Below, one piece after another: positions 52,392 to 59,754 of a DNA stretch of 59,754 bases. Both the position numbers and the translations under genes were made by a program. The notes beneath the pieces are model-generated. The model ran no database searches. It had not been told where the DNA came from and saw nothing but the letters and a program-made list of their open reading frames with translations. Positions within the stretch are counted from its first letter, which is position 1; every line of letters starts with the position of its first letter. Source of the DNA: Polyangiaceae bacterium. GTDB taxonomy: Bacteria > Myxococcota_A > Polyangia > Polyangiales > Polyangiaceae. The DNA lies in the NCBI GenBank assembly GCA_013361525.1, contig JABFXY010000020.1, positions 1-59,754 of the forward strand, given 5' to 3'.

Positions 52392-53801
52392 TCAGAGCGA
52401 TGAAAGCGGCTCTTCGTAAATGCGGCCTTCGACGCCGGTCGCATGATCCGGCAAGGGCGGGAGCTCGCCCTCGTCGTAGCCGGGCGCGATCCAATAAACC
52501 TCGGGCGCGGGACGATAGCCGCTGAAGTACGTGCGCTGCTCGGTGCGCCCGTCCTTCCAGCGGATCGTGACCACGCTGGAGACGTCGTAGCCGCGTGAGC
52601 CCTTTTGGCGTCGGATACGCGTGCCGGGCTTCAAGTGGCTCTTCACCGTGATCCGGCGCACGAAGTTCTCGGTGCGGCCGATGCCGTACGAGTAGCTGAC
52701 CTCCGCCATCGGATCGCCGCCGAGCAGCTCCACCCGCACGACGCCCGGCTTGGGGATGAACGCGTGGACCATCACGGGGAAGTCGAACGGGTTTCGGATC
52801 TTCAGATCGACGGAGTTGTAGACGACCGTCGCGTCGAGGCCGAACTTTGCGTACGACGACGGCCGCGAGTGCGATTGGCGCTCGAGCACGTCGAACGCGC
52901 CGAAGACGGCGGCGTTGAAGAGTGTCGTCGACACCTGGCACGTCCCGCCCCCGACGCCGGTCGTCATCTCGTCGCCCTGGATCTCCGGCGCCCAGGTGAA
53001 GCCCCGCTCGAGGGTGCGCGCGCCGACCAGCTCGTTGAAGCTGAAGGTCTGGTGGGGCGCGATGATCGCGCCGTCGATGCTCTCGGCCGCGCGGGCGATG
53101 TTCACGCTGCGACCGACGCCCACCCCGAACGTCACGAAGGTCGTCTCGTGCGAGGCGATGACCTTGCTCACGTCGACGTCGATGAGGTCCGCCATGGTGA
53201 CCTTGGCGCGCGTCGACGTCATCTTGAGCACGACGTGGGCGCCGTTGATTCCGTCGAAGCCGGTCTCCACGAGCGCGGCGTGCGAAGCATCGACGTCGAG
53301 CGCACGGCCGGGCACGTCGGGGAACTTTTTCCGGTTCTTTAGATCCATTCGCGCGTCGACCGGCGTCGTCGCAACCTTCTCGGCGATCTTCTCGAGCGCG
53401 ATGCGTGCCTTCACCTCGTCGATTCGATACACGAGCGGAAGATCGACCTCGCCGCGCTTCGCGGCTTGCGCGTCCTTCACGCGGTCGACGATGGAGCCCG
53501 TGTGACCGACGGCTTCAGCACGTTCGAGCGTCGCACGGATGTCGAGGTCGACGCCGATGTCCGCGTAGGTCAGCTCGGTGAACGACCCACCGTGATGCAG
53601 GAACACCGGCCGCGCGAGGACCTCCGCGCGACGTCGATCGATGAAGTCTCCGACTTCGCGTGCCGGGGGCAACCGCTCGCCGCCGACCCAAAGACCCGCG
53701 ACGTACGGCGATCGCGGCATCAGCTCGTGCACGCCGAACCCGCCACCGACGCCAACGCCGATACCAACTGCGATGAAACCTATCCAGCGAGCGACGGACA
53801 C
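52392..53801 (-). CDS. VanW-family cell-wall protein with two peptidoglycan-binding-like domains
   Basis: A 469-residue protein anchored by an N-terminal helix (IGFIAVGIGVGVGGGFGV). Residues about 35-230 form two repeats of the YoaR/PG_binding_4 type (GVDLDIRATLERAEAVG, DASHAALVETGFDG), then VanW (about 250-370) with FSFNELVGARTLERGF, GVGGGTCQVSTTLFNAAVFG, SHSRPSSYAKFGLDATVVYN. The rest ends beta-rich. VanW proteins occur with cell-wall-related genes; function not known. GTG start at 53801. Confidence 0.87.
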   Translation of the reverse strand: MSVARWIGFIAVGIGVGVGGGFGVHELMPRSPYVAGLWVGGERLPPAREVGDFIDRRRAEVLARPVFLHHGGSFTELTYADIGVDLDIRATLERAEAVGHTGSIVDRVKDAQAAKRGEVDLPLVYRIDEVKARIALEKIAEKVATTPVDARMDLKNRKKFPDVPGRALDVDASHAALVETGFDGINGAHVVLKMTSTRAKVTMADLIDVDVSKVIASHETTFVTFGVGVGRSVNIARAAESIDGAIIAPHQTFSFNELVGARTLERGFTWAPEIQGDEMTTGVGGGTCQVSTTLFNAAVFGAFDVLERQSHSRPSSYAKFGLDATVVYNSVDLKIRNPFDFPVMVHAFIPKPGVVRVELLGGDPMAEVSYSYGIGRTENFVRRITVKSHLKPGTRIRRQKGSRGYDVSSVVTIRWKDGRTEQRTYFSGYRPAPEVYWIAPGYDEGELPPLPDHATGVEGRIYEEPLSSL

Positions 53802-53964
53802 TTTTGCGCATCGTACCTACGGTCGCTGGCGTCGCGAACTTCCAAGCAAATCACGATGACGCGCCTGAGCGTTCGTTCGGGGGAGGTAGTTGCCCTGTCC
53901 ATGCCGGCTTCCCCGCGGGGAATTGAGCTCCGTTCACAGCGACAGAGCGGAGGCGAGCATTCCC

Positions 53965-55470
53965 ATGAGATCGAACAGGCAGGGCACGGGACACGAACGA
54001 TTCACGCGGCCGACGATGGTTGGCCGCCTTCTTCTAGCGGCGGCCGTGGTCGCGACGGGTTGTGGGGAGTCGAGCGCGCCCCAGGACGGTGGCGGCGGCG
54101 CAGGGGGCGAAAATCCGCCTGTCGGCGGTGACGGAGGCAACGGCGGTGACGGAGGCAACGGCGGTGAGGGAGGCCATGGCGTTGACGGAGGCAACGGCGG
54201 TGCCCCCGAGGTTCGATACACGCTGAGCGTGACGAAGACGGCGTCGCCGGGGTTGGTGCGCGGCGGACCGATCGACTGCGGAACGGCGTGCAGCGCGGAT
54301 GTCGAACCCGGAACCGAGGTCGTGCTGACCGCCAGCGAAGAGGAGGGGTACTTCTTCCAGGGCTGGGGCGGTGCCTGTCGAGGCGACGAGCTCATTTGCA
54401 CGGTCGTCGTCGACGGGCCGATCGATGTAACTGCTACGTTCTCACCGGCGAATCGAATGTTCGTGACGTCGGGCGAGTATTCGGTGCCCGCGATCAAAGC
54501 AGCAGGGACCGGTTCGAGCGATGCGGAGCGGTTCCTCTCGGGCGCGGACAAATTGTGTGACGACGAGGCGATCGCCGCCGGGATCAGCGACGCCACGTGG
54601 CGTGCATACGTCTCGACCAGCAGCACGCCCGCGCCGAGCCGGATGATGGGCGCGCGCGGTTGGGTACGAAGCGACGACCTTCCCGTCGTCGATCGTCTCG
54701 AGCCCGGCGATCAACCGATCATCCCGCTCTTCTACGCGCCGAACCTCGACGCGACGGGCGCGGAGCAAAACGGTTTCGTCATCACGGGAACCGAGCCCGA
54801 CGGCACGTCTGCGCCGTTCAACTGCGACGACTTCTCGTCATCGGACGGCATGGTCGACGGAGGTTTCGCGCAGAGCGGTGGCTGGCGTTGGACCAGCGAT
54901 GCCGGCCTCGAGTGCAGTGGTTCGTCTTCGGGGCGCCTCTACTGCTTTCAGATCGACAACACCACCGCGCTCAACTTCACACCCGCAAAAGGTCGGCGAG
55001 CGTTTCGCACGGCGCCCGTCGCATCGGGCGCCGTCGGTCTCGCGGCGTTCGATGCGGCGTGCGCGACGGCGGCCGATGAAGCCGGCTTCGACGGGCCCTT
55101 TCGCGCACTGGTCTCGACGCAGTCAGAGTCCGCGAGCAGTCGCTTCATGGACGGTGATCCGTGGGTTCGTCCCGACGGTGTGATGCTCGCGAGCACCGCG
55201 GCGGAGCTGCTCGCCGGCGAAGGTCTGCTCGCGACGAACGACCTCCACGCGAACGGCGACATCGACGTCGATTCCGGTTGGATTTGGACGGGCGCGGAGG
55301 CTCCGAACCTGGTCGCCGAAGGAGACATCGACGATTGCGCTGGATGGAGCACCGCGACGCCCGGAAGCACCGGCTGGCTCGGCTTCTCCACCGATCTCGA
55401 CAAGCAGTTCGGGGCCGAGCTGCGCCCCTGCGACAACGCTTACACCGGCGTGTATTGCCTGGAGCAGTGA
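53965..55470 (+). CDS. Lipoprotein with a bacterial-repeat domain and two DUF1554-like modules
   Basis: A 501-residue secreted protein. The signal peptide ends AAAVVATGC (Cys33), then a 40-residue Gly/Asp/Asn repeat linker. Residues about 88-165 are a repeat-type beta domain (YTLSVTKTASPG, FFQGWGGAC, PIDVTATFSP). Two modules follow (about 165-360 and 365-500) with FVTSGEYSVPAIKAAG, WRAYVSTSSTPAPSRMMG / FRALVSTQSESASSRFMDGDPW and GWRWTS / GWIWTGA, plus paired Cys, as in DUF1554 proteins first noted in Leptospira. ATG at 53965 has GGAGG 12 bases before it. A surface role is likely. Confidence 0.75.
   Translation: MRSNRQGTGHERFTRPTMVGRLLLAAAVVATGCGESSAPQDGGGGAGGENPPVGGDGGNGGDGGNGGEGGHGVDGGNGGAPEVRYTLSVTKTASPGLVRGGPIDCGTACSADVEPGTEVVLTASEEEGYFFQGWGGACRGDELICTVVVDGPIDVTATFSPANRMFVTSGEYSVPAIKAAGTGSSDAERFLSGADKLCDDEAIAAGISDATWRAYVSTSSTPAPSRMMGARGWVRSDDLPVVDRLEPGDQPIIPLFYAPNLDATGAEQNGFVITGTEPDGTSAPFNCDDFSSSDGMVDGGFAQSGGWRWTSDAGLECSGSSSGRLYCFQIDNTTALNFTPAKGRRAFRTAPVASGAVGLAAFDAACATAADEAGFDGPFRALVSTQSESASSRFMDGDPWVRPDGVMLASTAAELLAGEGLLATNDLHANGDIDVDSGWIWTGAEAPNLVAEGDIDDCAGWSTATPGSTGWLGFSTDLDKQFGAELRPCDNAYTGVYCLEQ
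54124..54195 (+). repeat. Four 18-nt tandem repeats in the lipoprotein linker
   Basis: Units of GGCGGTGACGGAGGCAAC encode Gly-Gly-Asp-Gly-Gly-Asn with small variation. The first two copies are identical. Slippage could change linker length between strains. Confidence 0.85.
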
Positions 55471-55531
55471 GGTCGCGTCGCGCCTGCGCGCGGCGACATT
55501 TGCGGCGACACTTCGCGGCGCGGGGGTGCTC

Positions 55532-55732
55532 TCAGCCCCCGCCGACGAAATGCACGACCTCGATCTGATCGCCGTCGCTGAGAACCGTGTCGGCGTGCGT
55601 CTTGCGCGGGACGACCTCGCCGTTGCGCTCGACGGCGACCGGGCCGGGGCCGAGCGCGAGCCGATCGAGCAGGGCCCGGACCGTCGTGCCCTCGTCCACC
55701 TCGAGACCATCACCGTTGACGACGAGCTTCAT
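55532..55732 (-). CDS. thiS: Sulfur carrier protein ThiS
   Basis: A 66-residue ubiquitin-like protein: [36 protein letters not shown] and the C-terminal VHFVGGG whose final Gly is thiocarboxylated for thiazole synthesis. The hairpin 55520-55542 overlaps its last codons. It lies two bases after the gamma-carbonic anhydrase gene. No thiG, thiF or thiE is adjacent. Confidence 0.88.
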   Translation of the reverse strand: MKLVVNGDGLEVDEGTTVRALLDRLALGPGPVAVERNGEVVPRKTHADTVLSDGDQIEVVHFVGGG

Positions 55733-55734
55733 GT

Positions 55735-56265
55735 TCAACGCTCCTGCCGAACGAGCGGGATGTAGCGCTTTGCGTTTTCGACGTAGTGCGCGGCACCGAG
55801 GCGGCCCATCGCCCGCTCTTCCGCGGTGGCCTCGCGCACGACCTTCGCGGGTGAACCCTTCACCATCGCTCCCGGCGGGATCACCATACGCGGTGGAACG
55901 AGCGCGCCGGCGGCGATGACGCTGTCCGCGCCGATGACACACCCGTCGAGGAGGATCGCGCCCATCCCGATGAGCGCGCCGTCTTCCACCGTGCAGCCGT
56001 GGAGCACGACGCGATGGCCGACCGTCACGTCGTCGCCGATGACCGTGTTCGAGACGCCGTGGGTCATGTGGAGGCACGTGAGATCTTGGATGTTCGTGCG
56101 GCGTCCGATCACGATCGACCCGACGTCGGCGCGCAGAACGCAACCGAACCACACGCTCGAGTCTTCGCCGATGGTGACGTCGCCGATGACGACGGCGTTC
56201 GGCGCGACGAACACGTTCGGCGCGATGATCGGCGTTTTGGTCTCGAGGGTGATGATCCCGCTCAT
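55735..56265 (-). CDS. Gamma-class carbonic anhydrase-like protein
   Basis: A 176-residue left-handed beta-helix protein with hexapeptide repeats ([36 protein letters not shown]). The three His zinc ligands are available: His66/His69 (CLHMTHG), His84 (GHR) and His89 (LHGC). Gamma-CA/YrdA family members may be carbonic anhydrases or acyl-binding proteins. The ATG overlaps the miaB stop (ATGA). It sits between miaB and thiS in one operon. Confidence 0.87.
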   Translation of the reverse strand: MSGIITLETKTPIIAPNVFVAPNAVVIGDVTIGEDSSVWFGCVLRADVGSIVIGRRTNIQDLTCLHMTHGVSNTVIGDDVTVGHRVVLHGCTVEDGALIGMGAILLDGCVIGADSVIAAGALVPPRMVIPPGAMVKGSPAKVVREATAEERAMGRLGAAHYVENAKRYIPLVRQER

Positions 56266-57749
56266 GGCTGCGCTCCGGAGACGACGGGCAGCCGCGTTCG
56301 CTTCGGCGTCGTCGCCGCATCGCGAGCGGCCGCGAGCCCTCGCTCGCGATCGCTCTCGTCGAGGGCGCCGACCAGCGAGTGTTTCAGCGCGCGGGTGATC
56401 GAAACCTCGATGACCTCGCCGACGAGGCCTTGCGCGGCCACATCTTCGACGTGGACGATCTCGTTGCGATCCGTCCTTCCGGAGTAGGTCCGCGCCGCGC
56501 CGTCCGTTTGCACGCGGGCTGGGCCGTCGGTCGCGACGGCGCGTTTTGCGGGGCCCTCGAGCAGCACGCGCTGGCGGCTTCCGACGAGGGTCGCGTTATG
56601 ATCGCGAATCAGCCGCTCCGAGAGCTCGAAAAGGCGCGTGAGGCGCTCGCTCTTCTTCGACTCCGGGACGTCGTCGCCGAGCTTCAGCGCGGGCGTGAAG
56701 GGCCGGCGCGAGTACTTGAAGCCGAAGACGCCGATGAAGCCGACCTCTTCGACGAGGCTCAGCGTCGCGTCGAAGTCCTCGTCCGTCTCGCCGGGGAAGC
56801 CGACGATGACGTCGGTCGACAACGTGAGGCCCGGCACCGCGCGGCGCAGCGAGCTCACCCGGCGCACGTACTCTTCACGCGTATAGCGACGAATCATTCG
56901 CTTCAGGATGCGGTCGCTGCCCGACTGCACCGGCAGGTGAACGTGCCGCGGAAGCATCGGCAGCTCGGCGTGCGCTCGCTCGAGCGAGGGGACGAGATGC
57001 CGCGGGTGCGGGCTCGTGTAGCGGAGCCGGAGCAGGCCCGGCACGCGCGCGGCGATGAGCTGCAAGAGGCCGCCGAACTCGCTGTCGTCGGGGTTCGTCG
57101 CGTCCGCAGGCTCCAGCTTCTCGAGCGGATCTCGGTAGCTGTTCACCGTCTGACCGAGCAGCGTGATCTCGCGAACGCCCTGCTCCACGAGGGCTTCGAT
57201 CTCCCGCACGATCTCTTCGCTCGGGCGGTAGCGCTCGGGCCCGCGCGTGTAAGGGACGATGCAGAACGAGCAGCGCTCGTTGCAGCCCTTCATCGTGGTG
57301 ACGAACGACGTCACCTTGCCGGCGGCGACGCTCGTCGCGAGCAAAAACTGCGGCGATTCGAGGTCGAACACCGTTCGAACGATCGGCGGCGCGCCCTGCG
57401 AGAGCTCACCGAGCAGGCGCGGAAGCTCGGGGATGTTGTCCGGTCCGAGCACCAGATCGACCCCGCGGTCGGCGGCGAGCAGCTTCTGCCCCTCTTGCTG
57501 CGCGACGCACCCCGCGACCACGACCAACAGATCGGGCCGGTCGACCTTCAGCTTCGCGAGGCGGCCGAGCTCGCTGAGGAGCTTCTGCTCCGCCTTCTCC
57601 CGGACGCTGCAGGTGTTGAGGACGATGACGTCGGCGGCCTTGAGGTCCGGCGTCTCCGCCCAGCCGGCGCCACGCAGCACCTCGTGCATCCGATCGGAGT
57701 CGTGCACGTTCATCTGGCAGCCGAAGGTGGTGACTGAATAAAGCGTCAT
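56262..57749 (-). CDS. miaB: tRNA-2-methylthio-N6-dimethylallyladenosine synthase
   Basis: A 495-residue radical-SAM methylthiotransferase. Seen: N-terminal Fe-S domain Cys in TTFGCQMN (Cys11), LNTCSVRE and VAGCVAQQ, the radical-[11 protein letters not shown] motif, and a C-terminal TRAM domain after residue 370. The enzyme modifies A37 of tRNAs reading UNN codons. ATG at 57749 is selected; the upstream frame is unlike protein. It is the first gene of the miaB - gammaCA - thiS operon and diverges from the acyl-CoA synthetase gene. Confidence 0.95.
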   Translation of the reverse strand: MTLYSVTTFGCQMNVHDSDRMHEVLRGAGWAETPDLKAADVIVLNTCSVREKAEQKLLSELGRLAKLKVDRPDLLVVVAGCVAQQEGQKLLAADRGVDLVLGPDNIPELPRLLGELSQGAPPIVRTVFDLESPQFLLATSVAAGKVTSFVTTMKGCNERCSFCIVPYTRGPERYRPSEEIVREIEALVEQGVREITLLGQTVNSYRDPLEKLEPADATNPDDSEFGGLLQLIAARVPGLLRLRYTSPHPRHLVPSLERAHAELPMLPRHVHLPVQSGSDRILKRMIRRYTREEYVRRVSSLRRAVPGLTLSTDVIVGFPGETDEDFDATLSLVEEVGFIGVFGFKYSRRPFTPALKLGDDVPESKKSERLTRLFELSERLIRDHNATLVGSRQRVLLEGPAKRAVATDGPARVQTDGAARTYSGRTDRNEIVHVEDVAAQGLVGEVIEVSITRALKHSLVGALDESDRERGLAAARDAATTPKRTRLPVVSGAQP

Positions 57750-57892
57750 GGCGGGGCGAGCTGCCAAGGTATTCGCCAGGCCTGCTTCCGCAGCAAGGTG
57801 ATTCGAGGGGAAAACACGCTGGCGCGGTTGACGGGACGTACCCCATTCTTTAGCGTCCAAGCGGGTTTTTGCAGGAGGCGTTAGAGAGGGCC

Positions 57893-59668
57893 ATGGCGGA
57901 CAAGTTCAAGAACCTCGTCGACATGTTCCAGCAGTCCGTGAAGAAGTACGGTCCCCAGCAGCTGTTCGGGACCAAACGAGACGGACAGTGGCAATGGTCC
58001 ACCTTTGCCGAGATCGGCAAGCAGGTCGACGATCTCCGCGGCGGGCTCGCGTCGCTCGGCATCAAGGCGGGCGACAACGTCGCCGTCGTCTCGAACAACC
58101 GCGAAGAGTGGGCGATCCTCGCGTACGCCTGCTACGGCCTCGGTGCCGCGCTCGTGCCGATGTACGAAGCGCAGAACCCGAAGGAGTGGGAGTTCATCAC
58201 GGACGACTGCAAGGCGGTCGCGCTCGTGGCCGGCTCCGCGAAGGTTTTCGAGGGCTGTAAGAAGGTCGCGGAGAAGGTCCCGTACATCAAACACGTCATC
58301 GGGATGGAGCTCCCCGAGAGCGATCCGCTCAGCTTCGCCGCCCTCATGAAGAAGGGCGCGGAGAAGCCGTCGACGCCGCTCGACCCCGAGCCGAACGAGG
58401 TCGCGTGCCTCATCTACACCTCGGGCACGACGGGCAACCCGAAGGGCGTCATCCTCTCGCACGGCAACATCATCTCCAACGTCAACGCCGTGCAGGACAT
58501 GTTGCCGATCGGCTCCGACGATCGAAGCCTCTCGTTTTTGCCGTGGGCGCACTCGTTCGGCCACACCTGCGAGCTGCACGTGATGCTCTCGAAGGGGGCG
58601 AGCATCGCCCTCGCCGAGGCGGTCGACAAAATCATCGCCAACCTCGCGGAGGTTCAGCCGACGCTGCTCTTCAGCGTTCCGCGCATCTTCAACCGCGTCT
58701 ACGACACGGTGAACAAGCGCATCGCCGGACGCCCGGCGATCATCCAGGCGCTGTTCCACGCGGGCATGCGCTGCGCGACCAAACGCCGAAAGGGCGAGTC
58801 GCCGACATTCGGTGAAACGCTGGCGCACCCCCTCGCGAAGAAGCTCGTCTTCTCGAAGATCGTCGCGCTCCTCGGCGGCCGGCTGAAGTACGCGTTCAGC
58901 GGCGGCGCGGCGCTTTCCAAAGAGGTCGCGGAGTTCATCGACGGTCTCGGCATCACCGTCTACGAGGGCTACGGCCTCACCGAGACGAGCCCGATCGCTA
59001 CCGCGAACCGCCCCAACGCGCACAAGATCGGCAGCGTCGGAAAGCCCATCTCCGACGTGAAGATCATCATCGACAAGACGCAGACCAGCGCCGACGCGAA
59101 GGACGGCGAGATCGTCGTCTACGGCCCGAACATCATGCAGGGCTACTTCAACCGCCCGGACGAGAACAAAGCGGTCTTCACCGACGACGGCGGCTTCCGC
59201 ACCGGTGATCTCGGCTACCTGGACGGAGAGGGTTTCCTCTACATCACCGGCCGTTTGAAGGAGCTCTACAAGCTGCAGAACGGCAAATACGTCGCGCCCG
59301 CCCCGCTCGAGGAGCGCGTGAAGCTCTCGCCCTTCATCGCCAACTGCATGGTCTACGGCGACAACCGCCTCTTCAACATCGCGCTCATCGTCCCCGACTT
59401 TTCGACGCTGAAGCCGTGGGCACAGGAGCAGGGCATCGGCGAGGCCGCCGAGGACCGGCTGATCGAGAACCCGAAGGTCAAAGAGCAGATGCAGGCCGAG
59501 GTCGACAAGTTCGCGGCCGAGTTCAAGGGCTTCGAGGAGATCAAGAAGATCGCCCTCATCCCCGAGGACTTCACGACCGAAAACGGGATGATGACGCCGA
59601 GCATGAAGGTCAAGCGCCGGGTCGTGATGGAGAAGTACGGCCCGAAGATCGAGCAGCTCTACAAGTGA
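57893..59668 (+). CDS. Long-chain acyl-CoA synthetase (AMP-forming)
   Basis: A 591-residue adenylate-forming enzyme. Seen: YTSGTTGNPKGVILSHGN (AMP-binding P-loop), YEGYGLTETSP, FRTGDLGYLDGEGFLYITGRLKELYKLQNGKYVAP (Asp and Lys motifs), and a C-terminal catalytic Lys region near MKVKRRVV. It activates free fatty acids with ATP and CoA. The ATG at 57893 has GAGAGGG just upstream; the TTG at 57869 is unneeded. Divergent from miaB across about 140 bp. Confidence 0.94.
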   Translation: MADKFKNLVDMFQQSVKKYGPQQLFGTKRDGQWQWSTFAEIGKQVDDLRGGLASLGIKAGDNVAVVSNNREEWAILAYACYGLGAALVPMYEAQNPKEWEFITDDCKAVALVAGSAKVFEGCKKVAEKVPYIKHVIGMELPESDPLSFAALMKKGAEKPSTPLDPEPNEVACLIYTSGTTGNPKGVILSHGNIISNVNAVQDMLPIGSDDRSLSFLPWAHSFGHTCELHVMLSKGASIALAEAVDKIIANLAEVQPTLLFSVPRIFNRVYDTVNKRIAGRPAIIQALFHAGMRCATKRRKGESPTFGETLAHPLAKKLVFSKIVALLGGRLKYAFSGGAALSKEVAEFIDGLGITVYEGYGLTETSPIATANRPNAHKIGSVGKPISDVKIIIDKTQTSADAKDGEIVVYGPNIMQGYFNRPDENKAVFTDDGGFRTGDLGYLDGEGFLYITGRLKELYKLQNGKYVAPAPLEERVKLSPFIANCMVYGDNRLFNIALIVPDFSTLKPWAQEQGIGEAAEDRLIENPKVKEQMQAEVDKFAAEFKGFEEIKKIALIPEDFTTENGMMTPSMKVKRRVVMEKYGPKIEQLYK

Positions 59669-59686
59669 AGCGGCGTCCAGGCGAAA

Positions 59687-59754
59687 ATGGCCGAGGAGAA
59701 GCGTCGAACGAACCGCTTCGACGCGGGTGAGCGGGGCGCGTTCCCGAGCATCCC
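59687..59754 (+). CDS. Beginning of a further gene (22 codons)
   Basis: ATG at 59687 opens MAEEKRRTNRFDAGERGAFP and stays open to the end. CCAGG lies about eight bases before it. KRRTNRF recalls the Arg motif that opens PilZ domains, but the piece is too short to say. Confidence 0.35.
   Translation, partial: MAEEKRRTNRFDAGERGAFPSI

Noticed and set aside
51328..52941. 537-residue minus-strand frame antisense to the Xaa-Pro peptidase
   Set aside because: The peptidase metal ligands are intact on the plus strand; the other frame lacks features and crosses into the VanW gene.
1..59754. tRNA genes
   Set aside because: I looked for T-loop and anticodon patterns in the gaps and saw none that fold convincingly.

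Overview
The window is high-GC DNA from a delta-type (myxobacterial) bacterium, most likely a member of the Polyangiales/Sorangiineae. Evidence seen in the sequence: a FrzS-like pseudo-receiver/coiled-coil protein, a eukaryote-type Ser/Thr kinase with a C-terminal membrane anchor, an FHA-sigma54 activator, two small PilZ proteins, a type III polyketide synthase, and several lipoproteins with Gly/Asn/Asp-rich linkers after the lipobox. Most of the window is ordinary chromosome. I saw no phage, IS element, CRISPR array, integrase or tRNA gene.

Layout. 1-7.2 kb: the 5' part of homoserine dehydrogenase and an overlapping cystathionine gamma-synthase (minus strand), the RNase P RNA gene with visible promoter and terminator, a 500-bp spacer holding a three-hairpin repeat array, a HupE/UreJ-like membrane protein with an EF-hand loop next to a mono-haem cytochrome-like lipoprotein, proC, and an HtrA-type lipoprotein protease. 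7.2-12.3 kb: an SDR oxidoreductase, a FecCD-type metal/haem importer (permease plus ATPase), a ZIP metal transporter with a His-rich loop, and pfkA. 12.3-16.8 kb: the FrzS-like protein, cytidine deaminase plus purine nucleoside phosphorylase (salvage pair), and a small basic protein. 17.3-23.1 kb: an ECF sigma factor overlapping a FecR-like membrane partner, a large STAND ATPase regulator with a C-terminal winged helix, and a NUDIX-SnoaL fusion. 23.1-27.1 kb: a PadR repressor with a membrane partner (an almost leaderless promoter containing a perfect operator), a second three-hairpin repeat array, a peroxiredoxin, and a Cys-rich lipoprotein preceded by a strong Fur box.

27.2-32.9 kb: a deletion-fused amidohydrolase remnant, a hypothetical membrane protein, and a large TPR-like lipoprotein between two PilZ proteins. 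32.9-38.0 kb: a co-directional set of ATP-grasp ligase, DnaJ, PEP-metabolism regulatory protein (PDRP/PpsR type) and an alpha/beta-hydrolase-like lipoprotein whose start overlaps the PDRP stop. 38.0-46.2 kb (mostly minus strand): type III PKS, Ser/Thr kinase, a LarE-type sulfur transferase, a secreted protein, an OmpA-like lipoprotein, and an FHA-sigma54 activator. 46.3-53.8 kb: a fused membrane/spermidine-synthase-like protein, an M14 peptidase, a GNAT, an M24 Xaa-Pro peptidase, and a VanW protein. 53.9-59.8 kb: a DUF1554-type lipoprotein, the miaB - gamma-carbonic anhydrase - thiS operon, a long-chain acyl-CoA synthetase, and the first codons of a further gene.

The most unusual signals are non-coding. 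Two unrelated-in-sequence arrays (2473-2691 and 24596-24811) each consist of three hairpins of 47-51 nt repeated at 84-86 bp. In the first array the inner stems change sequence while keeping their pairing, which points to selection on RNA structure. A second lead is the Fur box in front of the Cys-rich lipoprotein and peroxiredoxin, which suggests an iron/peroxide-responsive unit. Functional statements rest on motifs read by eye; no database search was possible.
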